A DNA stretch of 13,089 bases from an uncultured Erysipelotrichaceae bacterium (GTDB taxonomy: Bacteria > Bacillota_I > Bacilli_A > Erysipelotrichales > Erysipelotrichaceae), in assembly GCA_902795905.1 (NCBI GenBank), contig CADBMY010000329.1:1-13089 (forward strand). Reading direction: 5' to 3'. Both the position numbers and the translations under genes were made by a program. Of this stretch, positions 4,200-10,963 are shown in pieces (the first letter of the stretch is position 1; each line of letters starts with the position of its first letter). The notes under the pieces were generated by a model. The model searched no databases and was not told where the DNA came from. It was given only the letters and a program-made list of their open reading frames with translations.

Positions 4200-6137
4200 A
4201 TGGACAGAAAATATAAGAACCTGTGTTCGCCTTTAAAAGTAGGCAAAACTGTATTCCGCAACCGTATGTTTTCCGCACCGATGGGAGGCACTGACATCAG
4301 TAATGATGGGTGTATCGGTGATAAGTCAAAGTCTTTCTACGAACTGCGTGCCAAGGGCGGTGCTGCTGTAGTTACAGTATCAGAGCTGATGGTGCATCCG
4401 GCAACGGATGGCTCTCATGCTTATCATCTGGATGAAAGTATCCTGAACTCTCTTGCGCAGGCAACATATGCGGCAGATGCGATCCGCAGACATGGTGCGA
4501 TTCCGTCACTTGAGCTCTCGCACTCCGGTCAGTTTGCCGGTACGTATATGACCGACAAGAAGAAACAGAAGTCGATGAACCAGTGGGGACCCAGTGACGG
4601 TGTACGTGCTGACGGTGTACTGGTCAAAGCCCTGACGAAAGACATGATCGATGAGATCGTGCAGGCATACGGGCATGTGGCAGGACTTGCCAAACGTGCA
4701 GGTTTCGGACTGCTGATGGTCCACGGCGGTCATGGCTGGCTGATCAACCAGTTCCTGTCACCGCTGTTCAACAAGCGTGATGATGAGTACGGCGGAAGTC
4801 TTGAGAACAGATGTCGCTTTGCGATCGAAGTGCTGCAGTCGGTCAGAGAGGCTGTAGGGCCTGACTTCCCGGTAGAGTTCCGTCTCTCCGGTGATGAATT
4901 CGTCGAGAATGGATACCACCTGGATGAAGGTATCCGCATTGCCAAGATGCTGGAACCGTACTGCGATATCATGCATGTTTCTGCCGGTACATACCAGAAG
5001 ACGTTCGGAATTACACACCCGAGCATGTTTGAAGAACACGGACGCAATGTTTATCTGGCCGCAGAGATCAAGAAACATCTGTCGATCCCGGTATCGACGA
5101 TCGGCGGTCTGAATGATCCGGCGCAGCTGGAAGAGATCATTACGTCAGGCAAGGCGGATATCGTCTATATGGGCAGAGCACTGCTGGCAGATCCGTTCAT
5201 GCCGCAGAAGGTCATGGAGAACCGCGATGATGAGATCGTCAGGTGTCTGCGCTGCTTTACCTGTATGGCGGAACGTGCAACAACATCCACACGCAGATGT
5301 ACGGTCAATCCGCTGATCGGCAGAGAGTTCGAAGGTGATGAGGTATATCCGGCTGCACATCCGAGGAAAGTCATGGTGGCGGGCGGCGGTCCCGGCGGTC
5401 TGTATGCGGCATACACAGCCGCAAGACGCGGTCATGACGTAACTCTGTACGAAAAGGAAGAGAAGACCGGTGGTATCCTGAAGTCCGAGCAGGCTCTGCC
5501 GTTTAAGCATGAGATGTATGAACTGGCAGAGACATACCGTCTGTTCTGTGAAAAAGCAGGTGTAAAGATCGTCACGGGAACAGCGGTCACGAAGGAACTG
5601 TGCGAACAGGAGAAACCGGATGCTTTGATCATCGCTGTCGGTTCTTCACCGATCGTACCGAATATTGAAGGAAAAGAGAAAGCTGTCATCGTCAATAACT
5701 ACTATCTGGAGAAAGATAAAGTGACCGATGATGTCGTGATCCTCGGCGGCGGTCTGGCCGGCTGTGAGTGTGCTGTTCATCTGGGCAGGGAAGGAAAACA
5801 CGTTCATCTTGTCGAGATGCGTGATGCTCTGGCAGTGGATGCCAATATCCGTCACCGTCCGTTACTGCTGAAAGAACTGGAGAAGACAGTCACCGTACAC
5901 ACCGGCTTACGCGGTACACGGATCACGGAAGCGGGTGTATACTGCCTGAACAAGGATAACGAAGAAGTGCTGATCCCCGGTACGAGTGTGATCCTGGCAG
6001 TAGGACAGAGAAGTAATCCATGTGATGAACTGCTGGACGGCGCACCGTATGTCAGGGTGATCGGTGATGCCAACAGGGTCGCTACGATCACGAATGCTGT
6101 CTATGACGGCTATCACGCAGCCCTGGATATTCAGTAA
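4200..6137 (+). CDS. NADH:flavin oxidoreductase / 2,4-dienoyl-CoA reductase-type (FadH/BaiCD-like) enzyme
   Basis: This 645-residue cytoplasmic enzyme has the three-part build of FadH, enoate reductases and BaiCD: an FMN-binding TIM barrel (about 1-340), a 4Fe-4S loop, then FAD- and NAD(P)-binding Rossmann domains. The barrel shows HGGHGW (H175 and H178 match the old-yellow-enzyme substrate-binding pair) and QFLSPLFNKRDDEYGGSLEN. The cluster cysteines are C349, C352, C355 and C367. The dinucleotide motifs are GGGPGG (395-400) and GGGLAG (516-521). Electrons would pass from NAD(P)H through FAD and the cluster to FMN, reducing an activated C=C bond. The substrate could be an enoate, a dienoyl-CoA or a steroid/bile-acid enone and cannot be settled here. 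GAAGGGA (4184-4190) is 9 nt before the ATG. It is monocistronic, with a terminator at 6141-6169. Confidence 0.9.
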   Translation: MDRKYKNLCSPLKVGKTVFRNRMFSAPMGGTDISNDGCIGDKSKSFYELRAKGGAAVVTVSELMVHPATDGSHAYHLDESILNSLAQATYAADAIRRHGAIPSLELSHSGQFAGTYMTDKKKQKSMNQWGPSDGVRADGVLVKALTKDMIDEIVQAYGHVAGLAKRAGFGLLMVHGGHGWLINQFLSPLFNKRDDEYGGSLENRCRFAIEVLQSVREAVGPDFPVEFRLSGDEFVENGYHLDEGIRIAKMLEPYCDIMHVSAGTYQKTFGITHPSMFEEHGRNVYLAAEIKKHLSIPVSTIGGLNDPAQLEEIITSGKADIVYMGRALLADPFMPQKVMENRDDEIVRCLRCFTCMAERATTSTRRCTVNPLIGREFEGDEVYPAAHPRKVMVAGGGPGGLYAAYTAARRGHDVTLYEKEEKTGGILKSEQALPFKHEMYELAETYRLFCEKAGVKIVTGTAVTKELCEQEKPDALIIAVGSSPIVPNIEGKEKAVIVNNYYLEKDKVTDDVVILGGGLAGCECAVHLGREGKHVHLVEMRDALAVDANIRHRPLLLKELEKTVTVHTGLRGTRITEAGVYCLNKDNEEVLIPGTSVILAVGQRSNPCDELLDGAPYVRVIGDANRVATITNAVYDGYHAALDIQ

Positions 6138-6140
6138 GAT

Positions 6141-6169
6141 ATAAAAGGGATGGTTTTCATCCCTTTTAT
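6141..6169. terminator. Intrinsic terminator after the OYE-type gene
   Basis: ATAAAAGGGATG (6141-6152) and CATCCCTTTTAT (6158-6169) form a perfect 12-bp stem around GTTTT. The T-run lies in the 3' arm and an A-run in the 5' arm, so it could act on both strands. Confidence 0.85.
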
Positions 6170-6172
6170 CAT

Positions 6173-6206
6173 GCGTAAATCTGTTGCGTATTATGGCTAT
6201 TTACGC
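6173..6206. repeat. Inverted repeat upstream of rarA
   Basis: GCGTAAAT (6173-6180) and ATTTACGC (6199-6206) are perfect 8-bp inverted repeats 18 nt apart, lying 37 nt before the rarA start. They could be an operator or a leader hairpin. A possible -10 box, TACAAT (6217-6222), follows directly, but no clear -35 is present. Confidence 0.5.
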
Positions 6207-6242
6207 TTTATCAGAGTACAATAATAAACAAGGAGTATACGC

Positions 6243-7595
6243 ATGAGTGAAACTTTATTTGATAACCGTGCAGAGACAACACCGTTAGCCGACCGCATGC
6301 GTCCGGAGACGCTGGAAGACTATGCCGGGCAGGATCATCTTCTCGGCGAGGGCAAGATCCTCAGGCGGATGATCGACCGTGATGAAGTGCAGTCAATGAT
6401 CCTGTGGGGACCTCCCGGTGTCGGCAAGACAACACTGGCACGGATCATTGCGAAATATACCAAAGCCAGGTTTATTAACTTTTCGGCTGTGACCAGCGGT
6501 ATTAAAGAGATCAAGGAAGTCATGGCCAAGGCAGAGGATAACCGTCTGCTTGGGGTCAAGACGATCGTGTTTGTGGATGAGATCCATCGTTTTAATAAAG
6601 CTCAGCAGGATGCTTTCCTGCCGTATGTGGAGAGGGGTTCGATCATTCTGATCGGGGCTACGACAGAGAATCCTTCGTTTGAGGTGAACTCAGCTCTTCT
6701 GTCCCGCTGTAAGGTCTTTGTCCTGCATGCCTTAACCAGAGAGGATCTCTTTGCGCTGCTGAAGAAGGCCGTGACAGATCCGCGGGGATTCGGAGACTGG
6801 AAGGTGGAGATCGACGATCATCTGCTGGATCTGATCGCGGGATATGCCAACGGTGATGCCAGAACGGCATTAAATACACTGGAGATGGCTGTGCTGAATG
6901 GCGAAGGGGATGTCTTTGAGTCAAAGGTAACACTGGAAGTTGTGGAGCAGTGCATGTCCCGCAAGGCTTTACTGTACGATAAGAACGGAGAGGAACACTA
7001 CAATCTGATCAGTGCCCTGCATAAGTCGATGCGCAACAGTGATGCGGATGCGGCTGTCTACTGGCTGGCGAGGATGCTGGAGGCCGGTGAAGATCCCCTG
7101 TATATTGCCAGACGCGTTGTCCGGTTTGCCTCGGAGGATGTCGGCATGGCTGACAGCAGAGCACTGGAGATCGCGGTTGCGGCATATCAGGCCTGTCACT
7201 TTATCGGTATGCCGGAATGCAGCGTGCATCTGACCCATGCGGTCGTCTTCTGTTCACTGGCACCTAAATCCAATGCGCTGGAGGTTGCCTATATGACAGC
7301 CAAGGAAGATGCCCTGAAGATGATCGATGAACCTGTGCCTCTGCAGATCCGCAATGCCCCGACATCATTAATGAAGGAACTGGGATACGGTGAAGGGTAT
7401 ATCTATGCACATGATACGAAGGAGAAGCTTTCGGCGATGCAGTGTCTGCCGGATTCTCTGAAAGATAAGCACTATTACAATCCTACCGATCAGGGTGTGG
7501 AGAGACGTGTGAAGGAGCGCAAGGAACAGATCGAAGCCTGGAAAAAGAGAAAAAGAGAAGAACTTGCCAAACAGGGCGGTCATTCAATTGAATGA
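6243..7595 (+). CDS. rarA: Replication-associated recombination protein A (MgsA/YrvN)
   Basis: This 450-residue AAA+ ATPase is the RarA/MgsA/Mgs1/WRNIP1 homologue, a tetrameric clamp-loader-like protein. It acts at stalled replication forks and interacts with SSB and recombination proteins. Motifs appear in order: the N-terminal 'PLADRMRPETLEDYAGQDHL' (about 15-34), Walker A GPPGVGKTT (56-64), Walker B VDEIHRFNKAQQDAFLPYVE (from about 113), sensor 1 GATTENPSF and an arginine-finger SRCKVF. The RarA-specific C-terminal region includes 'HKSMRNSDADAAVYWLARML' and 'EDVGMADSRAL', and ends in a basic KRKREE tail. The length matches the family. AAGGAG at 6230-6235 supports the start. No terminator follows; the next gene's promoter overlaps its stop codon. 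Confidence 0.96.
   Translation: MSETLFDNRAETTPLADRMRPETLEDYAGQDHLLGEGKILRRMIDRDEVQSMILWGPPGVGKTTLARIIAKYTKARFINFSAVTSGIKEIKEVMAKAEDNRLLGVKTIVFVDEIHRFNKAQQDAFLPYVERGSIILIGATTENPSFEVNSALLSRCKVFVLHALTREDLFALLKKAVTDPRGFGDWKVEIDDHLLDLIAGYANGDARTALNTLEMAVLNGEGDVFESKVTLEVVEQCMSRKALLYDKNGEEHYNLISALHKSMRNSDADAAVYWLARMLEAGEDPLYIARRVVRFASEDVGMADSRALEIAVAAYQACHFIGMPECSVHLTHAVVFCSLAPKSNALEVAYMTAKEDALKMIDEPVPLQIRNAPTSLMKELGYGEGYIYAHDTKEKLSAMQCLPDSLKDKHYYNPTDQGVERRVKERKEQIEAWKKRKREELAKQGGHSIE
7580..7595. repeat. Perfect 16-bp palindrome over the rarA stop and the next promoter
   Basis: TCATTCAATTGAATGA reads the same on both strands. It contains the last codons and TGA of rarA and wholly covers the -35 hexamer (7588-7593) of the downstream operon. 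It is well placed for a repressor site, but could also be a chance effect of the HSIE-stop codons. Confidence 0.45.
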
Positions 7596-7616
7596 GACAG
7601 TCTGAACAGCTATAAT
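7588..7616 (+). promoter_or_regulatory. Promoter of the glycosidase-udp operon
   Basis: TTGAAT (7588-7593) and TATAAT (7611-7616) are separated by exactly 17 nt, a near-consensus vegetative promoter. It lies 24 nt upstream of the start at 7641 and overlaps the end of rarA. Confidence 0.8.
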
Positions 7617-7640
7617 AGTATGGTTTAAAGGAGATTATAC

Positions 7641-8621
7641 ATGGCGGTAAAAAGAAGACGTGGAATGAATCCGCTTGTGGTGGTTCTTCTGTGCCTGCTG
7701 ATCGTGATCGTATCGGCAGGTGTAACAGGATACCTCTACATGAAGGAAAAATACGCCGGTGATGCGGTGGCTTACAGCAGACAGGCAATCAGAGACCTGG
7801 ATGAAGACAGCGGTGAAGCCAGGATTGCGAAGATGTTCTATACCGATGAACAGTGGGAAAGCATGCGCAATGATACAGTGCCGGAAAGACCTAAAGAGAT
7901 CAATACGGGCGGTACAGTTGATGCCGACGGTGTGGAGATCGTTCATATTACCGGTTCTACTTATGAAGGGTATATGATGATCGTTCATGATCAGAAGAGA
8001 CTGAAGGTTGCGGTCAATCCGAATATGGATAACGGCATGCAGGCTCCCAGTCTTGAGGATTATGTCAGAATGAATAACGCTGTAGGCGGTATCAATGCCG
8101 GCGGATTCATGGATGCGGGCGGTACCGGCAACGGCGGCAGAGCCTGGGGTATCGTTATCCATAACGGCAAACTGATCAGCGGCAGTATGAATGAGTATCT
8201 GCCGATCATCGGTATTGATGATAAATATAACCTGTACTGTGTAGATGCAACAGCCAAGGATGCTCTGTCCTGGGGTATTCAGGAAGCAGTTACCTTCGGT
8301 CCTGTCTTTATCCGCAACTATGAAGTGCTGTTCAGAAAGGGACAGGGTGACTACCCGATGTTAAATCCCCGTACAGCGATCGGTCAGTCCAGTGACGGCT
8401 CGTTCCTGCTGCTGACGATCGACGGCAGAGGTCCGAGTTCCTTCGGTTCCCTGTATGAAGATGTTGTCGAGATCTTCCAGAAGTATGATGCTGTAAATGC
8501 GGCTAACCTGGACGGCGGCAACTCTACGGCCATGATCTATAACGGCGATTATGTCAATACGACTGTCTCCATGTACGGTTCAAGACATCTGCCGACAGCC
8601 TTTATCGTGGAGGGTGAGTAA
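7641..8621 (+). CDS. Membrane-anchored phosphodiester glycosidase family protein (NAGPA domain)
   Basis: This 326-residue protein begins with a basic stretch (KRRRGMNPLV) and one membrane helix (about residues 11-33). The remainder should lie outside the membrane. The outer part is a phosphodiester glycosidase (NAGPA/DUF2233) domain, with the conserved blocks GGINAGGF (149-156) and NLDGGNST (289-296) and the strand 'FLLLTIDGR' between them. Bacterial members are linked to exopolysaccharide or other phosphodiester-linked envelope glycans, where they may cleave sugar-1-phosphodiesters. The actual substrate is unknown. AAAGGAG (7627-7633) gives a good start. Only one base separates its TAA from the next gene's ATG, so the two are almost certainly co-translated. 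Confidence 0.88.
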   Translation: MAVKRRRGMNPLVVVLLCLLIVIVSAGVTGYLYMKEKYAGDAVAYSRQAIRDLDEDSGEARIAKMFYTDEQWESMRNDTVPERPKEINTGGTVDADGVEIVHITGSTYEGYMMIVHDQKRLKVAVNPNMDNGMQAPSLEDYVRMNNAVGGINAGGFMDAGGTGNGGRAWGIVIHNGKLISGSMNEYLPIIGIDDKYNLYCVDATAKDALSWGIQEAVTFGPVFIRNYEVLFRKGQGDYPMLNPRTAIGQSSDGSFLLLTIDGRGPSSFGSLYEDVVEIFQKYDAVNAANLDGGNSTAMIYNGDYVNTTVSMYGSRHLPTAFIVEGE

Positions 8622-8622
8622 G

Positions 8623-9708
8623 ATGACGACAGTAAGAAAAAGAAAAAGAGGAATGAATCCTCTTGTCGGTTTGATACTGATCCTTCTCGTTCTGATCGGG
8701 TGTGTAGGCGGTTCGTTTGTGTTTCTGAACAATGCCCGCAAGGAATTTGCTGAGGAAGAGGCAACGATGCCGGAGAGTGCGATCTCGGAGTACTTTGCCA
8801 GACTGAAGGCCGGAGACTACAGCGGTGTCTATGAAGATTCACAGCTGATCGCTCCGCATCTCAACGGCAGAGAAGAGTATATCGCCAAGCTGCAGGAGAT
8901 CTACAAGGACGCGGATCTTTCCGCCATTGAGTTCTACAATGTGGATACCGTAGACGGTGTGGAAGTATATGACCTCTACAGCAACGGCAAGTATCTGGCA
9001 TCCCTGAAACTGCTGCAGGCAGCCGATGGTTCCTACCATGCGTCTACAGAGTTCAGCGGTAACAACAGCTATACGATCGAAGTTCCGACAGGCTATAAGA
9101 TCATGGTCAACGGTATTGAGATGACTGAAGACAACATGATCAGATATAACGAAACAGCTACCAACTTCAAGGGTATGAAGGATCAGTCCACAGCCCCCAA
9201 GGTAGATACATATCTGCTCGAGAATCTGCTTGGTGAACCCAAGATCGAAATGATGGGAGACGGTGAATATACGACCCTGAAAGATGTTGTTACAGGCACG
9301 ATCTATGTCGGTGAGTCGGTAACGGATCCGGAAGTGCTGAACACTCTGGTCAACTATGCGACGACTTGTGCCAAACTGCCTGCCCAGGAAGCAACTCTTG
9401 GTCAGGTGGCGGGTATCTCTGTCACAGCATCTGACTGGTATGACCGTATCTCGACAATGCAGAATGCGTGGTTTACAGCCCACGGTACATCCAACTTCAG
9501 CAATCAGAAAGCGTTCAACGTCATTGCCCAGAGTGAAGACAGTGTCGTTGGCTATGTAACATTTGAATACTTTGCGGACAACGGTGAAGTTCACCGTACA
9601 TGGCATTCCGGCTATCAGGTTTCGTTAGTTCGTCAGAACGGTGTATGGAAGATCGCCGGCATGGGAATTGATTCAGAGCTTAACCCTTTATACGAGAAGA
9701 ACTATTAA
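8623..9708 (+). CDS. Membrane-anchored TcaA/NTF2-like extracellular protein
   Basis: From ATG 8623 this is a 361-residue protein; an in-frame ATG at 8551 lies inside the previous gene and lacks support. GAGGGTGAG (8610-8618) serves as the ribosome binding site within the end of that gene. A basic start ([11 protein letters not shown]) leads into one membrane helix (about 14-35). Outside it are an NTF2-like region opening with '[16 protein letters not shown]' (about 56-71), a beta segment [15 protein letters not shown] (150-164) resembling the small domains of TcaA/YvbJ proteins, and a C-terminal NTF2-like region (about 270-355) with '[20 protein letters not shown]'. No catalytic residues are evident. 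It probably works with the glycosidase, whose N-terminal anchor it closely resembles. Its function is unknown. Confidence 0.75.
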   Translation: MTTVRKRKRGMNPLVGLILILLVLIGCVGGSFVFLNNARKEFAEEEATMPESAISEYFARLKAGDYSGVYEDSQLIAPHLNGREEYIAKLQEIYKDADLSAIEFYNVDTVDGVEVYDLYSNGKYLASLKLLQAADGSYHASTEFSGNNSYTIEVPTGYKIMVNGIEMTEDNMIRYNETATNFKGMKDQSTAPKVDTYLLENLLGEPKIEMMGDGEYTTLKDVVTGTIYVGESVTDPEVLNTLVNYATTCAKLPAQEATLGQVAGISVTASDWYDRISTMQNAWFTAHGTSNFSNQKAFNVIAQSEDSVVGYVTFEYFADNGEVHRTWHSGYQVSLVRQNGVWKIAGMGIDSELNPLYEKNY

Positions 9709-9719
9709 GGAGAAAGACC

Positions 9720-10499
9720 ATGATCGATTATTCGGAAGGAAGCGGCAGACAGTATCATATCGGTGTTGCACAGGGTGAAGTGGGGAGGTATGTACTGATC
9801 CCCGGGGATCCCAAGCGCTGCGCCAAGATCGCAGCCTACTTTGATGAGCCGAGATTCATCGCCGACAGCCGTGAATATGTAACATATACAGGGCTGGTCG
9901 ACGGTGTGCCGGTATCTGTGACTTCTTCCGGAATCGGCGGACCGAGTGCAGCCATCGCCATGGAAGAGCTGACAGCCTGCGGTGCGGATACGTTTCTGCG
10001 TGTCGGTACCTGCGGCGGTATGGATTTGAGCGTAAAGAGCGGTGATCTTGTGATCGCGACAGGTGCGATCCGTATGGAAGGTACTTCCAAGGAGTATGCA
10101 CCGATCGAATTCCCGGCTGTTGCCAGTCTGGATGTCATCAATGCCCTGGTCGAGGGTGCCCGTACGGTCGGAGCCCCGTACCATACCGGTGTCGTTCAGT
10201 GCAAGGATGCGTTCTATGGCCAGCATCGTCCGGAAACACTGCCCAACAGTGCCGAACTGATCAATAAGTGGGATGCCTGGTGCCGTCTTGGCACACTGGC
10301 CAGTGAGATGGAATCGGCAGCACTGTTCACTGTCGCAAGCTATCTCAGAGTCCGCTGCGGCACGGTGCTGCTGGCAGTAGCCAACCAGGAAAGAGCCAAA
10401 GCAGGCCTGCCCAATCCGCAGGTCCATGATACAGACATGGCTATACGCTGTGCGATCGAAGCTGTCCGGGTTCTGATCAGAGAAGATAATGCAGGATAA
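9720..10499 (+). CDS. udp: Uridine phosphorylase
   Basis: This 259-residue cytoplasmic enzyme of the PNP/UDP phosphorylase family splits uridine with phosphate to uracil and ribose-1-phosphate in pyrimidine salvage. Visible signatures are the phosphate-binding GDPKRC near the N-terminus (about 29-34), [16 protein letters not shown] (69-84, the family signature), RVGTCGG (94-100) and EMESAALF (196-203), which holds the ribose-binding Met and Glu. The length matches the family. AAGGAG (9707-9712) lies 7 nt before the ATG. The gap to the preceding gene is 11 nt, so it belongs to the 7641-10499 operon. A salvage enzyme behind two envelope proteins is not an obvious pathway link. A related nucleoside phosphorylase specificity is possible but less likely. 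Confidence 0.92.
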   Translation: MIDYSEGSGRQYHIGVAQGEVGRYVLIPGDPKRCAKIAAYFDEPRFIADSREYVTYTGLVDGVPVSVTSSGIGGPSAAIAMEELTACGADTFLRVGTCGGMDLSVKSGDLVIATGAIRMEGTSKEYAPIEFPAVASLDVINALVEGARTVGAPYHTGVVQCKDAFYGQHRPETLPNSAELINKWDAWCRLGTLASEMESAALFTVASYLRVRCGTVLLAVANQERAKAGLPNPQVHDTDMAIRCAIEAVRVLIREDNAG

Positions 10500-10530
10500 G
10501 AGGAAGGAGTCATCCTTCTTCTTTTTCTTT
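10500..10530 (+). terminator. Intrinsic terminator of the operon
   Basis: GAGGAAGGA (10500-10508) pairs with TCCTTCTTC (10513-10521), with one G-T wobble, around a GTCA loop. TTTTTCTTT (10522-10530) follows. It starts directly after the udp stop codon. Confidence 0.85.
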
Positions 10531-10538
10531 CCCTGAGG

Positions 10539-10544
10539 TATAAT
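10539..10544 (+). promoter_or_regulatory. -10 box in the leader of the DUF262 gene
   Basis: A perfect TATAAT lies just after the udp terminator. The region 16-18 nt upstream is T-rich terminator sequence (TTCTTC) and a poor -35. If used, it would give a leader of about 410 nt before the start at 10964. Confidence 0.45.
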
Positions 10545-10772
10545 GAATACAGTTCCCTGCAGATATTCTTCTTTACAGACCATATCTGATGATTCTTACC
10601 CGACAGGTATATTTTCCGGTGCTCTGCTTTGGATACAGCGGCCCTGTACAAATGTATTTTCTCCGCTTTTCCTGCAGTATATGCCGGCTGACTGAGATGG
10701 GAACATTACCTGTTGCCATGATTCAAGCAGAGATCGGTGTTACGGACTACTCCGTTCACGGAAGACAATGAG

Positions 10773-10826
10773 CAGATCACGGTCAGTACCGGACAGCTGC
10801 CGGTGACTATCGTCACAGATCACGGT
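10773..10826 (+). repeat. 11-bp direct repeat pair
   Basis: CAGATCACGGT occurs at 10773-10783 and again at 10816-10826, 43 bp start to start. A GTGAC/GTCAC hairpin lies between the copies. The spacing is not a multiple of three, which argues against a coding repeat. Confidence 0.5.
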
Positions 10827-10963
10827 TATTCTGTCTGTATACATGCCTATGCTGTTAAACAGTACTTCAGATCATTCTGCATGATTCTTTTCACGTTTTC
10901 AGTGTGGAAGAATTTTGTTATGTCCGCAGATCCACGGACGCAAACCGGATCCAAAGAGATAAT

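Larger units (their letters stand above)
10531..10963 (+). other. 433-bp leader region without a convincing gene
   Basis: The stretch separates udp from the DUF262 gene. It contains an 11-bp direct repeat, CAGATCACGGT, at 10773-10783 and 10816-10826, and small hairpins at 10751-10762 (TCCGT-TC-ACGGA), 10803-10816 (GTGAC-TATC-GTCAC) and 10922-10939 (GTCCG/CGGAC). A weak open frame from GTG 10737 to TGA 10967 (76 codons) overlaps the next start by ATGA. It has no clear ribosome binding site or recognisable domain and reads poorly as a protein. It could be a small coupled gene, a structured leader or decayed sequence; the evidence does not decide. Confidence 0.5.

Noticed and set aside
8839..9606. 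Long open frame on the minus strand (255 codons) opposite the TcaA-like gene
   Set aside because: It has no ribosome binding site or recognisable domain, and its composition mirrors the well-supported plus-strand gene.
9705..10583. Long open frame on the minus strand (292 codons) opposite uridine phosphorylase
   Set aside because: The plus strand encodes a clear full-length uridine phosphorylase. The minus frame shows no family motif and starts within the terminator/promoter region.
10340..10651. Minus-strand frame reaching from within uridine phosphorylase into the leader
   Set aside because: It crosses the operon terminator and the coding strand of udp, with no start signal or domain.
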